Below the pieces are notes generated by a model. The model did not search any database, was not told the origin of the DNA, and saw only the letters and a program-made list of their open reading frames with translations. The position numbers and the translations under genes were made by a program. A stretch of DNA of 64,000 nucleotides from Martelella sp. NC20 (GTDB lineage Bacteria > Pseudomonadota > Alphaproteobacteria > Rhizobiales > Rhizobiaceae): positions 4,886,001 through 4,950,000 of the forward strand of contig NZ_CP054861.1 of NCBI RefSeq assembly GCF_013459645.1, written 5' to 3'. Of the stretch, positions 26,074-35,241 are shown one piece after another (the stretch's first letter is position 1; every line of letters begins with the position of its first letter).

Positions 26074-26700
26074 ATGAAAGCGCTGCTGCTGGTGGATATC
26101 CAGAACGGCTTCTGCCCGGGCGGCAATCTTGCCGTGGCCGATGGCGATGCCGTGGTGCCGGTCGCCAACCGGCTGATCGAAAACGGCGGCTACGGACTGA
26201 TTGTCGCCTCGCAGGACTGGCACCCGCCGGGCCACGGTTCGTTTGCCTCCGCCCATCCCGGCAAACAGCCGTTCGACATCGGCGAACTTTCGGGAAAACC
26301 GCAGGTGATGTGGCCCGATCACTGCGTCCAGAACACGCCCGACGCAGACTTTCACCCCGACCTGAATGTCGCCGCGATCGACCATGTCCAACGCAAGGGC
26401 GAGAACCCCGAGGTCGACTCCTATTCGGCCTTTCGTGACAATGATCGTAATGCGGTGACCGGGCTCGATGCCTATCTGCGGCACAAATCGGTCGGAACGC
26501 TCGATATTCTGGGGCTGGCGACGGATTACTGCGTCAGGTTTTCCGCGCTCGATGCCGTCGCCATGCTGCCGGGCGTGACGGTCCGCCTGATCGAGGACGG
26601 CTGCCGCGGCATCGATCCCGAAGGCGTCAGGAGCGCGATCGGCGAGATGCGCGACGCCGGCGTCGAGATCATCGACAGCGATACCGCCATTTCAGGTTGA
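26074..26700 (+). CDS. pncA: Nicotinamidase
   Basis: This 208-residue cysteine hydrolase converts nicotinamide to nicotinate for NAD salvage. Catalytic Asp is in LLVDIQNGFCPGG (residue 8). The metal-binding segment is SQDWHPPGHGSFAS, and MWPDHCVQNTPDADFHPDL follows. The nucleophile Cys is in LGLATDYCVRFSALDA near residue 153. ATG 26074 has GAGGAGGTGAGAG upstream. It is 47 bp after the EAL gene on the same strand and could be co-transcribed, though nothing links the functions. Confidence 0.95.
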   Translation: MKALLLVDIQNGFCPGGNLAVADGDAVVPVANRLIENGGYGLIVASQDWHPPGHGSFASAHPGKQPFDIGELSGKPQVMWPDHCVQNTPDADFHPDLNVAAIDHVQRKGENPEVDSYSAFRDNDRNAVTGLDAYLRHKSVGTLDILGLATDYCVRFSALDAVAMLPGVTVRLIEDGCRGIDPEGVRSAIGEMRDAGVEIIDSDTAISG

Positions 26701-26855
26701 GCATTTGTCAATCGATCCATCAACGGATCTGATTTGTGTTCCGGGCGGCAACCGGCTTATCCATGGCGGAAACACTTCTTTCCACGCCCGCAACCACACG
26801 TACCGCCCCATGACCGCTTCATATTCTCCGCTCCCGACGACGGGAGGCTCGCATC

Positions 26856-27560
26856 TTGGCTGACACACGCGAATTCCGGAGCGGGCTGCGCTCCGGCCTG
26901 GTGCCGGCGCTATCGGCGGCGCCCTTCGGCGTCCTGTTCGGCGCCGTCGCCGTGGCGCAGGGGCAAAGCGTGGCCGAGGCCGCGCTGATGAGCCTGACAA
27001 TGTTTGCCGGCGCGAGCCAGCTCGTGGGCGTCGAGCTCTTCGGGCAGCATGTCGCGGCCTGGATCATCGTGGCTTCGATCCTCGCGGTCAATTTTCGGCA
27101 CGTACTCTATTCGGCGGCCGTGACGCCGATCTTCTCGCGTTTTTCAAGAGCCGAGCGCCTTACCTCGTTCTTCTTCCTCACCGATCCGCAATTCGCCGAG
27201 ACGCTGAAGCGGGAGGATGCAGGCACGCCGGTGACCTTCGCCTGGTATATCGGCGTCGCGCTCTGTTTCTATTCGATATGGAACGCCATGACGCTGCTCG
27301 GGGCGACGCTGGGCGGCTTCATCACCAATCCGGAGGCCCTCGGGCTCGACGTGCTGCTCCCGATCTATTTTCTGAGCATCGTCATCGGCTTCCGGCATCG
27401 CGCCAACTATCTGCCGGTGGTGGCCGTCAGCGCCATCGGTTCGGTGCTCGCCTTCATCACCATCGGCTCGCCCTGGCATGTCAGCGTCGGGGCTTTTGCG
27501 GGTATTCTGCTGGCCGCGGCCCTTCCGCCGCAGCCCGCCGGGAAGGCGGAAAAGCCGTGA
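26856..27560 (+). CDS. azlC: AzlC-family branched-chain amino-acid exporter, large subunit
   Basis: This 234-residue membrane protein has the family signature: PFGVLFGAVAVAQGQS, MFAGASQLVGVELF, AVNFRHVLYSAAVTP and FFLTDPQFAETLKR. Together with AzlD it exports branched-chain amino acids or analogues. The start is TTG 26856, with GGGAGG 8 bp upstream. The stop overlaps the azlD start. Confidence 0.92.
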   Translation: MADTREFRSGLRSGLVPALSAAPFGVLFGAVAVAQGQSVAEAALMSLTMFAGASQLVGVELFGQHVAAWIIVASILAVNFRHVLYSAAVTPIFSRFSRAERLTSFFFLTDPQFAETLKREDAGTPVTFAWYIGVALCFYSIWNAMTLLGATLGGFITNPEALGLDVLLPIYFLSIVIGFRHRANYLPVVAVSAIGSVLAFITIGSPWHVSVGAFAGILLAAALPPQPAGKAEKP

Positions 27561-27874
27561 GCAATTTCACCGACGATCATATCACGCTTGTCATCCTGGC
27601 CGCCGCCCTCGTCACCTATCTGACGCGGATCGCGGGCTATCTCCTGCTGTCGGTGGTCTCGCGCATCCCGCCGCGCGTCGAGGCGGCGCTCAACGCCATT
27701 CCGGCGGCGGTGCTGACGACGCTGGTCGCGCCCGCCTTCTATGCCGGAGGGTGGGACACGAAACTCGCCATGGCCGCAGCCCTGCTGCTCGGGCTGCGCT
27801 ATGCCTCGCCGCTGCCGATGATCGCCGCCGGCTGGTCGGTGGTGATGGTCGCGCGCACCTTCGTCATCGCCTGA
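27557..27874 (+). CDS. azlD: AzlD-family small membrane subunit
   Basis: This 105-residue protein has four hydrophobic segments: ITLVILAAALVTYLTRIAGYLLL, ALNAIPAAVLTTLVAPAFYAGG, KLAMAAALLLGLRYASPLPMI and GWSVVMVARTFVI. This is the AzlD pattern. GTG 27557 overlaps the azlC stop (GTGA), as usual for this pair. Its last 76 bp overlap the 3' end of pepP on the other strand. Confidence 0.9.
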   Translation: MSNFTDDHITLVILAAALVTYLTRIAGYLLLSVVSRIPPRVEAALNAIPAAVLTTLVAPAFYAGGWDTKLAMAAALLLGLRYASPLPMIAAGWSVVMVARTFVIA

Positions 27875-29706
27875 GAGCCGAGCGGCCTTGTCGCCTGCTC
27901 CAGCCAGCGCCGCTCGCCATCGCTTGCGACCAGGGGGGCGAGTTTTTCGCGAACCTCGCCGTGATAGCCATCGAGCCACGCTATCTCCTCGGGGCTCAGA
28001 AGTGCCGGAAGGATCAGCCGGAGGTCGATCGGGCACCAGGTCAGCGTCTCGAAGCCGAGCATCGGAATTTCGCCGCCCTCGATGGGTTCGGCCTCCTTCA
28101 CCAGAACCAGGTTCTCGATCCGGATTCCGAAGGCGCCCGGGCGATAATAGCCGGGCTCGTTGGACAGGATCATGCCCGGCTTCAGCTCGGCCGAGCCCAG
28201 CCGCGATATCCGCTGCGGCCCCTCATGAACCGAAAGATAGGAACCGACGCCGTGACCAGTCCCGTGGGCATAATCGACGCCGGCCTGCCAGAGCGCCGTC
28301 CGGGCGAGCGGGTCGAGATCCATGCCGCGCGTGCCCGCCGGAAAGCGCGCACGCGAAATCGCGATCATGCCTTTCAGCACCAGCGTGAAGAACTTCTTCC
28401 GCGCGTCATCGACATCGCCGATCGCCAGCGTTCGGGTGATGTCGGTGGTGCCGTTCTGATACTGCGCGCCGGAATCGACGAGATACATCTCGCCGGATTG
28501 CAGCATGCGGCTGGTCTCAGTCGTGACGCGGTAGTGGATGATCGCGGCATTCGGGCCTGCGCCCGAGATCGTATCGAAGGAAATGTCGCGAAGCGGGTTC
28601 TGCATCCGCATTCCGGTCTCCGCGCGCGCCGTTTCCAGCGCCGTCGCCGCATCGATCTCGCTGACGGTGCCCGGCGCCTGGCCGTCAAGCCATGCCAGAA
28701 ACGACACCATGGCGGCGCCGTCCTGCATATGGGCGGCGCGCGTTCCCGCCTGCTCCGCCGGGTTCTTGATCGCACGGGTGGGCGGAACCGGATCGGGCGC
28801 GTTCCGCCATTTGCCGCCGGCCGCCTCCACGATCCGCACAACCGCATAGGGCACCGCCGCGCGATCGATGAGAAGGGTTTCGCCCGCCTGCGCGATCGCT
28901 GAAAGCGCGTCGGAAATGGCGTCCGGCGGCAAAAGCGAGGCGAGCGGCCTCAGATGAGCCGCCGCTTCCCCGGCCACCTTCCCGGGCGTCAGGAACAGCA
29001 GAGCCGATCCATCCGCCTTCACGATCGCGCGCGACAGCGGCGCGGGCGTATGGGCCACGTCATTGCCGCGGATGTTGAACAGCCATGCAACCGAGGTCGA
29101 ATCGGCGATCAGCGCCGCATCCGCGTTCTTCTCCCGCAGCATCGCGGCAACGGCCGCAACCTTTTGCCCGGCCGTTTGTCCGGCAAGGTCGCTGTTCTGG
29201 ACCGTGACCGGGGCGGAAGGCGCGGCCGGGCGATCGGTCCAGATGCCGTCCACCGGGTTTTCGGAAAGCAGCACCAGTTCGCCGTCGATACCGGCCAGCG
29301 CCGATTGCAGCTTCTCGACTTCCGCCGGCGTATGCAGCCACGGATCGATGCCGAGTTTCAGCCGCTTCGGCTTGTGTTCACCAAGCCATGCCGGCGGCGG
29401 GCAGTTGACCAGATCGCCGGCGGTGATCAGATCGGCGTCGGTCTGGGCGGCAAGCTGCGTGGTGTAGCGGCCATCGACGAACACCACCGCCTGGCGTTCC
29501 ATCACCAGCGCGATCCCGGCCGAGCCGGTAAACCCGGTCAGCCAGGCGAGCCGTTCGGCCGATGCCGGCACATATTCGCCCTGATATTCATCGGTGCGCG
29601 GCACCAGAAAGGCGTTGATGCCCAGAGCGGGAAACAGCGCACGAAGAGCGGCGATGCGCGGAGAAGCCTGTTCGGGGCGGGAGGAAACGTCGAAGGTCTG
29701 AAACAT
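27799..29706 (-). CDS. pepP: Xaa-Pro aminopeptidase (M24B)
   Basis: This 635-residue enzyme removes N-terminal residues that precede proline. Two creatinase-like domains lead into the catalytic pita-bread domain. All five metal ligands are in place: YLVDSGAQYQNGTTDITRT, GTGHGVGSYLSVHEGPQ, SNEPGYYRPGAFGIRIEN and MLGFETLTWCPIDL. ATG 29706 (MFQTFDVSS) gives the family length. The last 24 residues are an extension that runs antisense into azlD. Contrast the M24 protein at 20208-21359, which has lost these ligands. Confidence 0.93.
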   Translation of the reverse strand: MFQTFDVSSRPEQASPRIAALRALFPALGINAFLVPRTDEYQGEYVPASAERLAWLTGFTGSAGIALVMERQAVVFVDGRYTTQLAAQTDADLITAGDLVNCPPPAWLGEHKPKRLKLGIDPWLHTPAEVEKLQSALAGIDGELVLLSENPVDGIWTDRPAAPSAPVTVQNSDLAGQTAGQKVAAVAAMLREKNADAALIADSTSVAWLFNIRGNDVAHTPAPLSRAIVKADGSALLFLTPGKVAGEAAAHLRPLASLLPPDAISDALSAIAQAGETLLIDRAAVPYAVVRIVEAAGGKWRNAPDPVPPTRAIKNPAEQAGTRAAHMQDGAAMVSFLAWLDGQAPGTVSEIDAATALETARAETGMRMQNPLRDISFDTISGAGPNAAIIHYRVTTETSRMLQSGEMYLVDSGAQYQNGTTDITRTLAIGDVDDARKKFFTLVLKGMIAISRARFPAGTRGMDLDPLARTALWQAGVDYAHGTGHGVGSYLSVHEGPQRISRLGSAELKPGMILSNEPGYYRPGAFGIRIENLVLVKEAEPIEGGEIPMLGFETLTWCPIDLRLILPALLSPEEIAWLDGYHGEVREKLAPLVASDGERRWLEQATRPLGSQAMTKVRATITTDQPAAIIGSGEA

Positions 29707-30014
29707 GAATAAATACCACCGGATCATTGTCGGCGCGACGATAGCCGATCCCGTCCCGGATCGGAATCGTTTTCCGCCGTTTTCTGGCGACCGCCCGGCT
29801 CTATCGCCATGAAGCGCGAAAGGCAAAGCATGCAGGAGACGCATGGCTCCCATGACCCTGCCTATCTGCCTCAACGCCGGGCATGTCCTTATATTGGGCA
29901 CAGTTGATCGATGAAGGCCTCGCGCCGGACCGGAAGACGGTTTGACAGCAGCCGGGGCCGATTGGATCGGCGGCAGACACCGCATCTCGATCATCAAGAC
30001 AGGGAGTTACCAGA
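29707..30014. other. Divergent intergenic region, pepP / DUF1127 gene
   Basis: About 310 bp with no supported gene; it must carry the promoters of both genes. Frames overlapping it are weak and out of phase with known families. Confidence 0.5.
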
Positions 30015-30182
30015 ATGGGCTTTTTCCGCACCGCCTACAAGAACCTCACCGATGCCCGCCAGCGTCAGGCAGACCGCTTCGTCGCCGACGCCCTGCTGCG
30101 CCTCGACGACGCATCGCTCAACGCAATGGGCAAGTCCCGCGCCGACCTCAAGGGCAAGCGCGGCGGCTCCTCGACGTTCTAA
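30015..30182 (+). CDS. DUF1127-type miniprotein
   Basis: This 55-residue basic protein starts MGFFRTAYKNLTDARQRQADRFV and continues ALLRLDDASLNAMGKSRADLK. It fits the DUF1127 (YjiS-like) pattern: one amphipathic Arg-rich helix, then a short LDD.SL..MG.SR.DL motif. In alphaproteobacteria such proteins bind RNA and affect phosphate uptake and small-RNA turnover. GGGAG lies 10 bp before ATG 30015, and a strong terminator follows at 30249. It is too short for most gene finders' cut-offs. Confidence 0.85.
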   Translation: MGFFRTAYKNLTDARQRQADRFVADALLRLDDASLNAMGKSRADLKGKRGGSSTF

Positions 30183-30248
30183 GCAGCCGCAGCGTTCGGC
30201 AAGAAAGATCACGCCTGCTTGAGCTTGCTCGCGGGTGATCCGTACCAA

Positions 30249-30276
30249 AAAGGCCGCGCCTTCGGGCGTGGCCTTT
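30249..30276 (+). terminator. Terminator after the DUF1127 gene
   Basis: AAAGGCCGCGCC-TTCG-GGCGTGGCCTTT forms a 12-bp stem (one G-T pair) with a stable TTCG tetraloop, flanked by A and T runs. Confidence 0.85.
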
Positions 30277-30282
30277 AGTTTA

Positions 30283-30450
30283 TTGACAAACCCGCCTGCC
30301 TATCCCGTGTCATCCTCGGGCTTGACCCGAGGATCCAGGTCGGACTGCGCGGTCTCAAAAACACCATTATGATCAATGGCTTGCGTAGCATGGATGCTCG
30401 GGTCAAGCCCGAGCATGACACCTGTGGGTAGGATCAGATAGGATCAAAAA
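30283..30450. repeat. REP-like palindromic element, copy 3
   Basis: TTGACAAA at 30283 marks the left edge. The left arm GTGTCATCCTCGGGCTTGAC is at 30307 and the right arm GGTCAAGCCCGAGCATGACA ends near 30420. The right boundary is degenerate. On the minus strand it contains CCGAGGATGAC (30309-30319), matching 11 of the 14 bases that the IS110 bridge RNA would recognise. Confidence 0.8.
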
Positions 30451-30478
30451 CTCTGAAATCGCAGCTTGGTCAGCACCT

Positions 30479-30504
30479 TGGCCGCGCCTTCGGGCGTGGC
30501 CTTT
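30479..30504. terminator. Second copy of the TTCG-loop terminator hairpin
   Basis: GGCCGCGCC-TTCG-GGCGTGGCC is identical to the core of the hairpin at 30249-30276, and is followed by TTTTGTTCT. It stands between the repeat and the end of the minus-strand acyl-CoA dehydrogenase gene. The block from hairpin to hairpin brackets the repeat. Confidence 0.75.
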
Positions 30505-30528
30505 TGTTCTCCTGATCAGACGGCCCCG

Positions 30529-32175
30529 TCAGTCGACTTCGGGAAACAGCAATTCGACGATATAGCTCGGGTCGAAGCGGGTATCGAGCATGCCATAGGT
30601 GGAGCGCCAGCCGGCTGCGAGGCGGGTTTCGAGGAAGGCATCTGCAATCCGTCCGGCACCGAGCCGGTAGAGTTCCGCGGCACCGGCGGCGAGCGCCAGT
30701 TGCTCGATGAATATCCGGGCGGCGCTCTCGTCGCTCTTGCACAGCGCCATCGCCGCGCGCAGCAATTCCACGATCTTGCCGCCCGAGGCGCCGAGATCGC
30801 GGGCGATGATCTGGAAGACGGCTTCAAACAGCTCGCCGCCATGTTCCACGACACGGCGAAGATCGAGCGCCATCAGATTGCCGGCGCCGTCGTGCATCGC
30901 AAGGCCGGGCGCGTCGCGATAGTGACGGGTGATCGGCCGGTCCTCGATGAAACCGTTGGCGCCCATCGTCTCCATCGCCTCGGCCACCACGGCGGGCGCG
31001 ATCTTGGTGGTCCAGTATTTGGCGACCGGGGTCATCACCCGGGCGTAAGCCGCTTCCTCGGCGCTGTCGCGGGCGCGGTCGAAGCTTTCGGCAAGCCGGA
31101 ACGAAAGCGCGCCGGCGGCAGCGACATCGAGCGCCAGATCGGCGAGCACGCGCATCATCAGCGGCTGGACCACGAGCGCGCGGCCGGCGACCTTCCGCCC
31201 CCGCGCCGCATGCGCCGCCTCGGCGACGGCGGCGCGCATCAGCCCGGAGGCGATCACGGCGCTGTCGAGCCGCATCAGCGTCAGCATGTCGAGGATCGTC
31301 CTGAGCCCGCCATCGGGCGGCCCGAGCAGGAATCCGAAAGCGTCGGAGAATTCGACCTCGGCGGCCGCATTGGATCTGAGCCCGAGCTTGTCCTTGAGAC
31401 GCTGATAGCGCAGCGCATTGCCCCGCCCCTCGTCGAGCAGACGCGGCACCAGGAAACATCCGGGCTTGCCCTCGACATCGGCAAGCATGATGAAAGCGTC
31501 GCTCATCGGCGCGGAGACGAACCATTTGTGGCCGGAGAGCCGGTAGACGCCTTCGCTGACCCGGTGCGCCTTGGTGACCGGCGCGCGCATGTCGCTGCCG
31601 GCCTGCTTTTCGGCAATAGCCAACCCGATGGTGGCGGAGGTCTTCTGGTTCTGGGCGCGGTTGGTCGAATCATATTTGCGCGACAGGATTTTCGGCGCCC
31701 ATTCGTCGCGCAGTTGCGGGGCGGCTGCGAGTACCGCAAGCGAAGCAGAGGTCGATGACAGCGGCTCCAGATGGCCGCATTCAAGCTGGGCGGAGAGGAA
31801 CAGCCGGACGGCGCGCAGCTTGTGAGCCTTGGATCTCGAGTCGGCATCGCGCGGCGGCTCCCAAAGCAGGGAATGCAGGCCCGTGGCCATGGAGCGGCGC
31901 ATCAGCGCATGCCAGGCCGGATGAAACGAAACGGTATCGAGCCGCTCACCCGCCGGTCCGTGCGTCTTCAGCTGCGGCAGGCTGGTATTGGCCATCTGCG
32001 CCAGTTCCTGCGCCTCCGGCGAGGTGACGTAGCGCCCGATCGCGTCGAACTCCTCGCGCAACGGTCGGCCCAGCGCGCGCGTCAGATCACCCAGCAGCGG
32101 GTCCGACTGGAAGGCGTTCAGGTTGCTCCAGGGCCTGGGCTGGTTCAGAGTCTTGTAAATGTCGGCGTCGGCCAT
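30529..32175 (-). CDS. AidB-like acyl-CoA dehydrogenase
   Basis: This 548-residue flavoprotein is longer than ordinary acyl-CoA dehydrogenases and matches the AidB architecture. The N-terminal segment ([15 protein letters not shown], [22 protein letters not shown]) is followed by [67 protein letters not shown] and [19 protein letters not shown]. The C-terminal helical domain is about 100 residues. E. coli AidB is induced by alkylation stress and binds DNA; whether this one protects DNA is not shown by the sequence. It is divergent from pyrB. Confidence 0.9.
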   Translation of the reverse strand: MADADIYKTLNQPRPWSNLNAFQSDPLLGDLTRALGRPLREEFDAIGRYVTSPEAQELAQMANTSLPQLKTHGPAGERLDTVSFHPAWHALMRRSMATGLHSLLWEPPRDADSRSKAHKLRAVRLFLSAQLECGHLEPLSSTSASLAVLAAAPQLRDEWAPKILSRKYDSTNRAQNQKTSATIGLAIAEKQAGSDMRAPVTKAHRVSEGVYRLSGHKWFVSAPMSDAFIMLADVEGKPGCFLVPRLLDEGRGNALRYQRLKDKLGLRSNAAAEVEFSDAFGFLLGPPDGGLRTILDMLTLMRLDSAVIASGLMRAAVAEAAHAARGRKVAGRALVVQPLMMRVLADLALDVAAAGALSFRLAESFDRARDSAEEAAYARVMTPVAKYWTTKIAPAVVAEAMETMGANGFIEDRPITRHYRDAPGLAMHDGAGNLMALDLRRVVEHGGELFEAVFQIIARDLGASGGKIVELLRAAMALCKSDESAARIFIEQLALAAGAAELYRLGAGRIADAFLETRLAAGWRSTYGMLDTRFDPSYIVELLFPEVD

Positions 32176-32322
32176 CGGCGTGCACTTAGTCCCGTTTTCA
32201 GCTTATCCGCAGTTGGCATGCTTCGATATCATCTGTCAAAGCTTGCGGCGAGGCCGGCGAGCCATTATAGACGCCAGAACTTCCCGCGACGGACCGCCCG
32301 ACCTCATATGGAGGAAAGCTTC

Positions 32323-33264
32323 ATGGTCTTCTTTCCCCACCGACACCTGATCGGCATAAAGGGGCTCTCTCCCATCGATGTCGAAACCCTTCTCGACAAG
32401 GCCGAAGAGGCGATCGCCTTCAACCGGTCACGCCAGAAGAAGAACAGCGTGCTGCGCGGCCTAACCCAGATCAACCTGTTCTTCGAGGCCTCGACCCGGA
32501 CCCAGGCCTCGTTCGAACTGGCCGGCAAAAGGCTCGGCGCGGATGTGATGAACATGTCGGTCGGCAATTCCTCGGTCAAGAAGGGCGAGACGCTGATCGA
32601 TACGGCGATGACGCTGAACGCCATGCATCCCGATGTTCTGGTGATCCGCCACTCCTCGGCGGGGGCTGCCGAACTCCTGTCCCAGAAGGTCGCCTGCTCG
32701 GTGATCAATGCCGGCGACGGCGCGCATGAACATCCGACCCAGGCGCTGCTCGATGCACTGACGATCAGGCAGGCAAAGGGCCGGCTCGACAATATCGTGG
32801 TGGCGATCTGCGGCGATATCCTGCATTCGCGCGTCGCCCGCTCCAACATCATCCTGCTCAACACGATGGGCGCCCGGGTGCGGGTCGTGGGTCCGGCGAC
32901 GCTGCTGCCCGCCGGCATCCGCGACATGAGCGTCGAGGTCTGCGACACGATGGAGGAAGGGCTGAAGGACGCCGATGTGGTGATGATGCTCCGTCTCCAG
33001 CGCGAGCGCATGTCCGGCTCCTTCGTGCCTTCGGTGCGCGAATATTTCCATTTCTGGGGGCTCGACCGCGAGAAGCTGAAGGCGGCCAAGGACGATGCGC
33101 TGGTGATGCATCCCGGCCCCATGAACCGCGGCGTCGAAATCGCCTCCGAGGTCGCCGACGGCCCGCAGAGCGTGATCGAGCGGCAGGTGGAAATGGGGGT
33201 CGCCGTGCGCATGGCTGTGATGGAGACGCTGATGCTTTCGGAAAACGGAGGGCCGCGCGCATGA
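32323..33264 (+). CDS. pyrB: Aspartate carbamoyltransferase catalytic subunit
   Basis: This 313-residue enzyme condenses carbamoyl phosphate and aspartate in pyrimidine synthesis. Motifs are [22 protein letters not shown] (carbamoyl-phosphate loop, near residue 50), [34 protein letters not shown] and [15 protein letters not shown] 32323 is preceded by GGAGGAAAG; ATG 32308 is further from any RBS. The stop overlaps the next ATG (ATGA). No pyrI regulatory chain is present. Confidence 0.96.
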   Translation: MVFFPHRHLIGIKGLSPIDVETLLDKAEEAIAFNRSRQKKNSVLRGLTQINLFFEASTRTQASFELAGKRLGADVMNMSVGNSSVKKGETLIDTAMTLNAMHPDVLVIRHSSAGAAELLSQKVACSVINAGDGAHEHPTQALLDALTIRQAKGRLDNIVVAICGDILHSRVARSNIILLNTMGARVRVVGPATLLPAGIRDMSVEVCDTMEEGLKDADVVMMLRLQRERMSGSFVPSVREYFHFWGLDREKLKAAKDDALVMHPGPMNRGVEIASEVADGPQSVIERQVEMGVAVRMAVMETLMLSENGGPRA

Positions 33265-34550
33265 AGCCGCTCGTTCTCAAAAACGCCCGCATCATCGATC
33301 CGTCCCGCAACCTCGATGAAACCGGCACGATCATCGTCGAGAACGGCCGGATCGTCGCCGCCGGAGCCGATGCCCGCAACCAGGGAACGCCGGACGACGC
33401 CGAGATCGTCGACTGCAACGGCCTTGTCGCAACCCCCGGCCTCGTCGACGCCCATGTGTTCGTCGGCGAGCCCGGCGCGGAGCATACCGAAACCATCCAG
33501 TCGGCCGGGCGCGCGGCGGCGGCCGGCGGCATCACCTCGTTCGTGATGATGCCGGACACCCAGCCGCCGATCGATGACGTGGCGCTGCTCGAATTCGTAC
33601 TGAAGACCGCGCGCGACAAGGCCGTCGTCAACGTCTATCCCGCCGCCGCCCTCACCAAGGGCCTCAGGGGCGACGAGATGACCGAGATCGGCATGCTGAA
33701 GGCGCAAGGCGCGGTCGCCTTCGCCAATGGCCGCTATTCGCTTTCCGACAACCGGGTGGTCAGACGCGCGATGACCTACGCCCGCTCGTTCGACGCGGTG
33801 GTGGCGCTGGAGCCGCGCGACCGCTACCTCTCCGAGACCGGCGTGATGAACGAGGGCCTGTTCGCAAGCTGGCTCGGCCTTTCCGGCACGCCGCGCGAGG
33901 CGGAAGTGATCCCGCTCGAGCGCGATCTGCGTCTGGCAACCCTCACCGGGGCCCGCTACCATGCCGCGCTGATTTCGGTTCCCGAATCGGTCGAGGCCAT
34001 CGGCGTGGCGCGCAACCGCGGCGCCTCGGTTTCCAGCGGCATTTCGATCAATCACCTGACGCTGAACGAAAACGACATCGGCGAATACCGCACCTTCTTC
34101 AAGCTGTCGCCGCCGCTCCGGCAGGAAGAGGACCGGCAGAAGATGGTCGAGGCGCTGAAGGACGGGCTGATCGACATCATCGTCTCCTCGCACGACCCGC
34201 AGGATGTCGACACCAAGCGTCTGCCGTTTTCGGATGCGGAAGACGGCGCGATCGGCCTGGAGACCATGCTCGCCGCCGCCCTTCGCCTCCACCATAGCGG
34301 CGACGTGCCGCTGATGCGGCTGATCGATGCGATGTCGACCCGGCCGGCGAAACTGTTCGATCTCGATGCCGGCTCGCTTCGGCCCGGCGCAAAGGCCGAT
34401 ATCACCCTGATCGACCTCGACGAACCATGGGTGGTGAAGCCCGACCGGCTGGTTTCACGCTCGAAAAACACGACATTCGAAAATGCCCGCTTTTCCGGCC
34501 GGGCCGTCAGGACATATGTTGGCGGCATCAAGGTCTATCAGGCGGACTGA
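33261..34550 (+). CDS. Dihydroorotase-like protein with lost metal site (PyrC' partner of PyrB)
   Basis: This 429-residue amidohydrolase-fold protein would normally be called PyrC, but the active site is altered. The HxH motif in [15 protein letters not shown] has Phe for the second His and Gly for the substrate Arg. The later metal-His positions read VALEPRD and YHAALIS (Leu for His in both). The catalytic-Asp region reads SSHDPQD. Such inactive proteins encoded next to pyrB are known in pseudomonads to form a structural complex with PyrB. A true dihydroorotase must be elsewhere in the genome. It overlaps pyrB by 4 bp. Confidence 0.9.
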   Translation: MKPLVLKNARIIDPSRNLDETGTIIVENGRIVAAGADARNQGTPDDAEIVDCNGLVATPGLVDAHVFVGEPGAEHTETIQSAGRAAAAGGITSFVMMPDTQPPIDDVALLEFVLKTARDKAVVNVYPAAALTKGLRGDEMTEIGMLKAQGAVAFANGRYSLSDNRVVRRAMTYARSFDAVVALEPRDRYLSETGVMNEGLFASWLGLSGTPREAEVIPLERDLRLATLTGARYHAALISVPESVEAIGVARNRGASVSSGISINHLTLNENDIGEYRTFFKLSPPLRQEEDRQKMVEALKDGLIDIIVSSHDPQDVDTKRLPFSDAEDGAIGLETMLAAALRLHHSGDVPLMRLIDAMSTRPAKLFDLDAGSLRPGAKADITLIDLDEPWVVKPDRLVSRSKNTTFENARFSGRAVRTYVGGIKVYQAD

Positions 34551-34565
34551 CCGGAAGGGGGCAAA

Positions 34566-35183
34566 GTGCCGGCACTATTCTCATTCGATCTGACAGCGAC
34601 ACAAGCCGCGATCGCGCTTGCCGGCGGCTACCTTCTAGGCTCGATCCCGTTCGGTTTCCTGATCACGAAGGCGGCGGGCCTCGGCGATATCCGGAGCATC
34701 GGCTCCGGCAATATCGGCGCCACCAACGTGCTGCGCACCGGCAAACGGCATCTGGCAGCCCTCACCCTCGTTCTCGATGCCCTGAAGGCGACCTTTGCGG
34801 TGATCCTCGCCACCACGCTTTACGGCAGCGATGCGGGACTTCTGGCAGGGGCCGCGGCCTTCATCGGCCACCTGTTTCCCGTCTGGCTCGGCTTCAAGGG
34901 CGGCAAGGGGGTCGCGACCTATATCGGTGTGCTGCTCGGGGTCGCGCCGGCGGCGGTGCTGATCTTCGCCTTCGTCTGGCTGCTGATCGCGCGACTTTCG
35001 CGCTATTCCTCGCTTTCCGCGCTGATCGCGACGCTTGCCATACCGGTTGCCCTGTGGATAATGGGCCTACCGCAGGTTTCACTCGTCATGGCGATTTTGA
35101 CGATGATCTCATGGTGGCGACACAAGACCAATATCGAGCGCCTGATTTCGGGCACCGAAAGCAGGATCGGAGACAAGGGGTGA
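34566..35183 (+). CDS. plsY: Acyl-phosphate:glycerol-3-phosphate acyltransferase
   Basis: This 205-residue inner-membrane enzyme transfers acyl from acyl-phosphate to glycerol-3-phosphate, the first step of phospholipid synthesis. The three PlsY motifs are present: [28 protein letters not shown] with the following DALK, and [18 protein letters not shown]; the C-terminal [11 protein letters not shown] is typical. The start is GTG 34566 with GGAAGGGGG upstream. It follows the PyrC-like gene by 15 bp in one unit. Confidence 0.95.
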   Translation: MPALFSFDLTATQAAIALAGGYLLGSIPFGFLITKAAGLGDIRSIGSGNIGATNVLRTGKRHLAALTLVLDALKATFAVILATTLYGSDAGLLAGAAAFIGHLFPVWLGFKGGKGVATYIGVLLGVAPAAVLIFAFVWLLIARLSRYSSLSALIATLAIPVALWIMGLPQVSLVMAILTMISWWRHKTNIERLISGTESRIGDKG

Positions 35184-35241
35184 CACCAGGGGAGGATTTC
35201 CGAAGCGGGGCCGTCGGGTTCCAAAACACGGAAGCCCTTCC

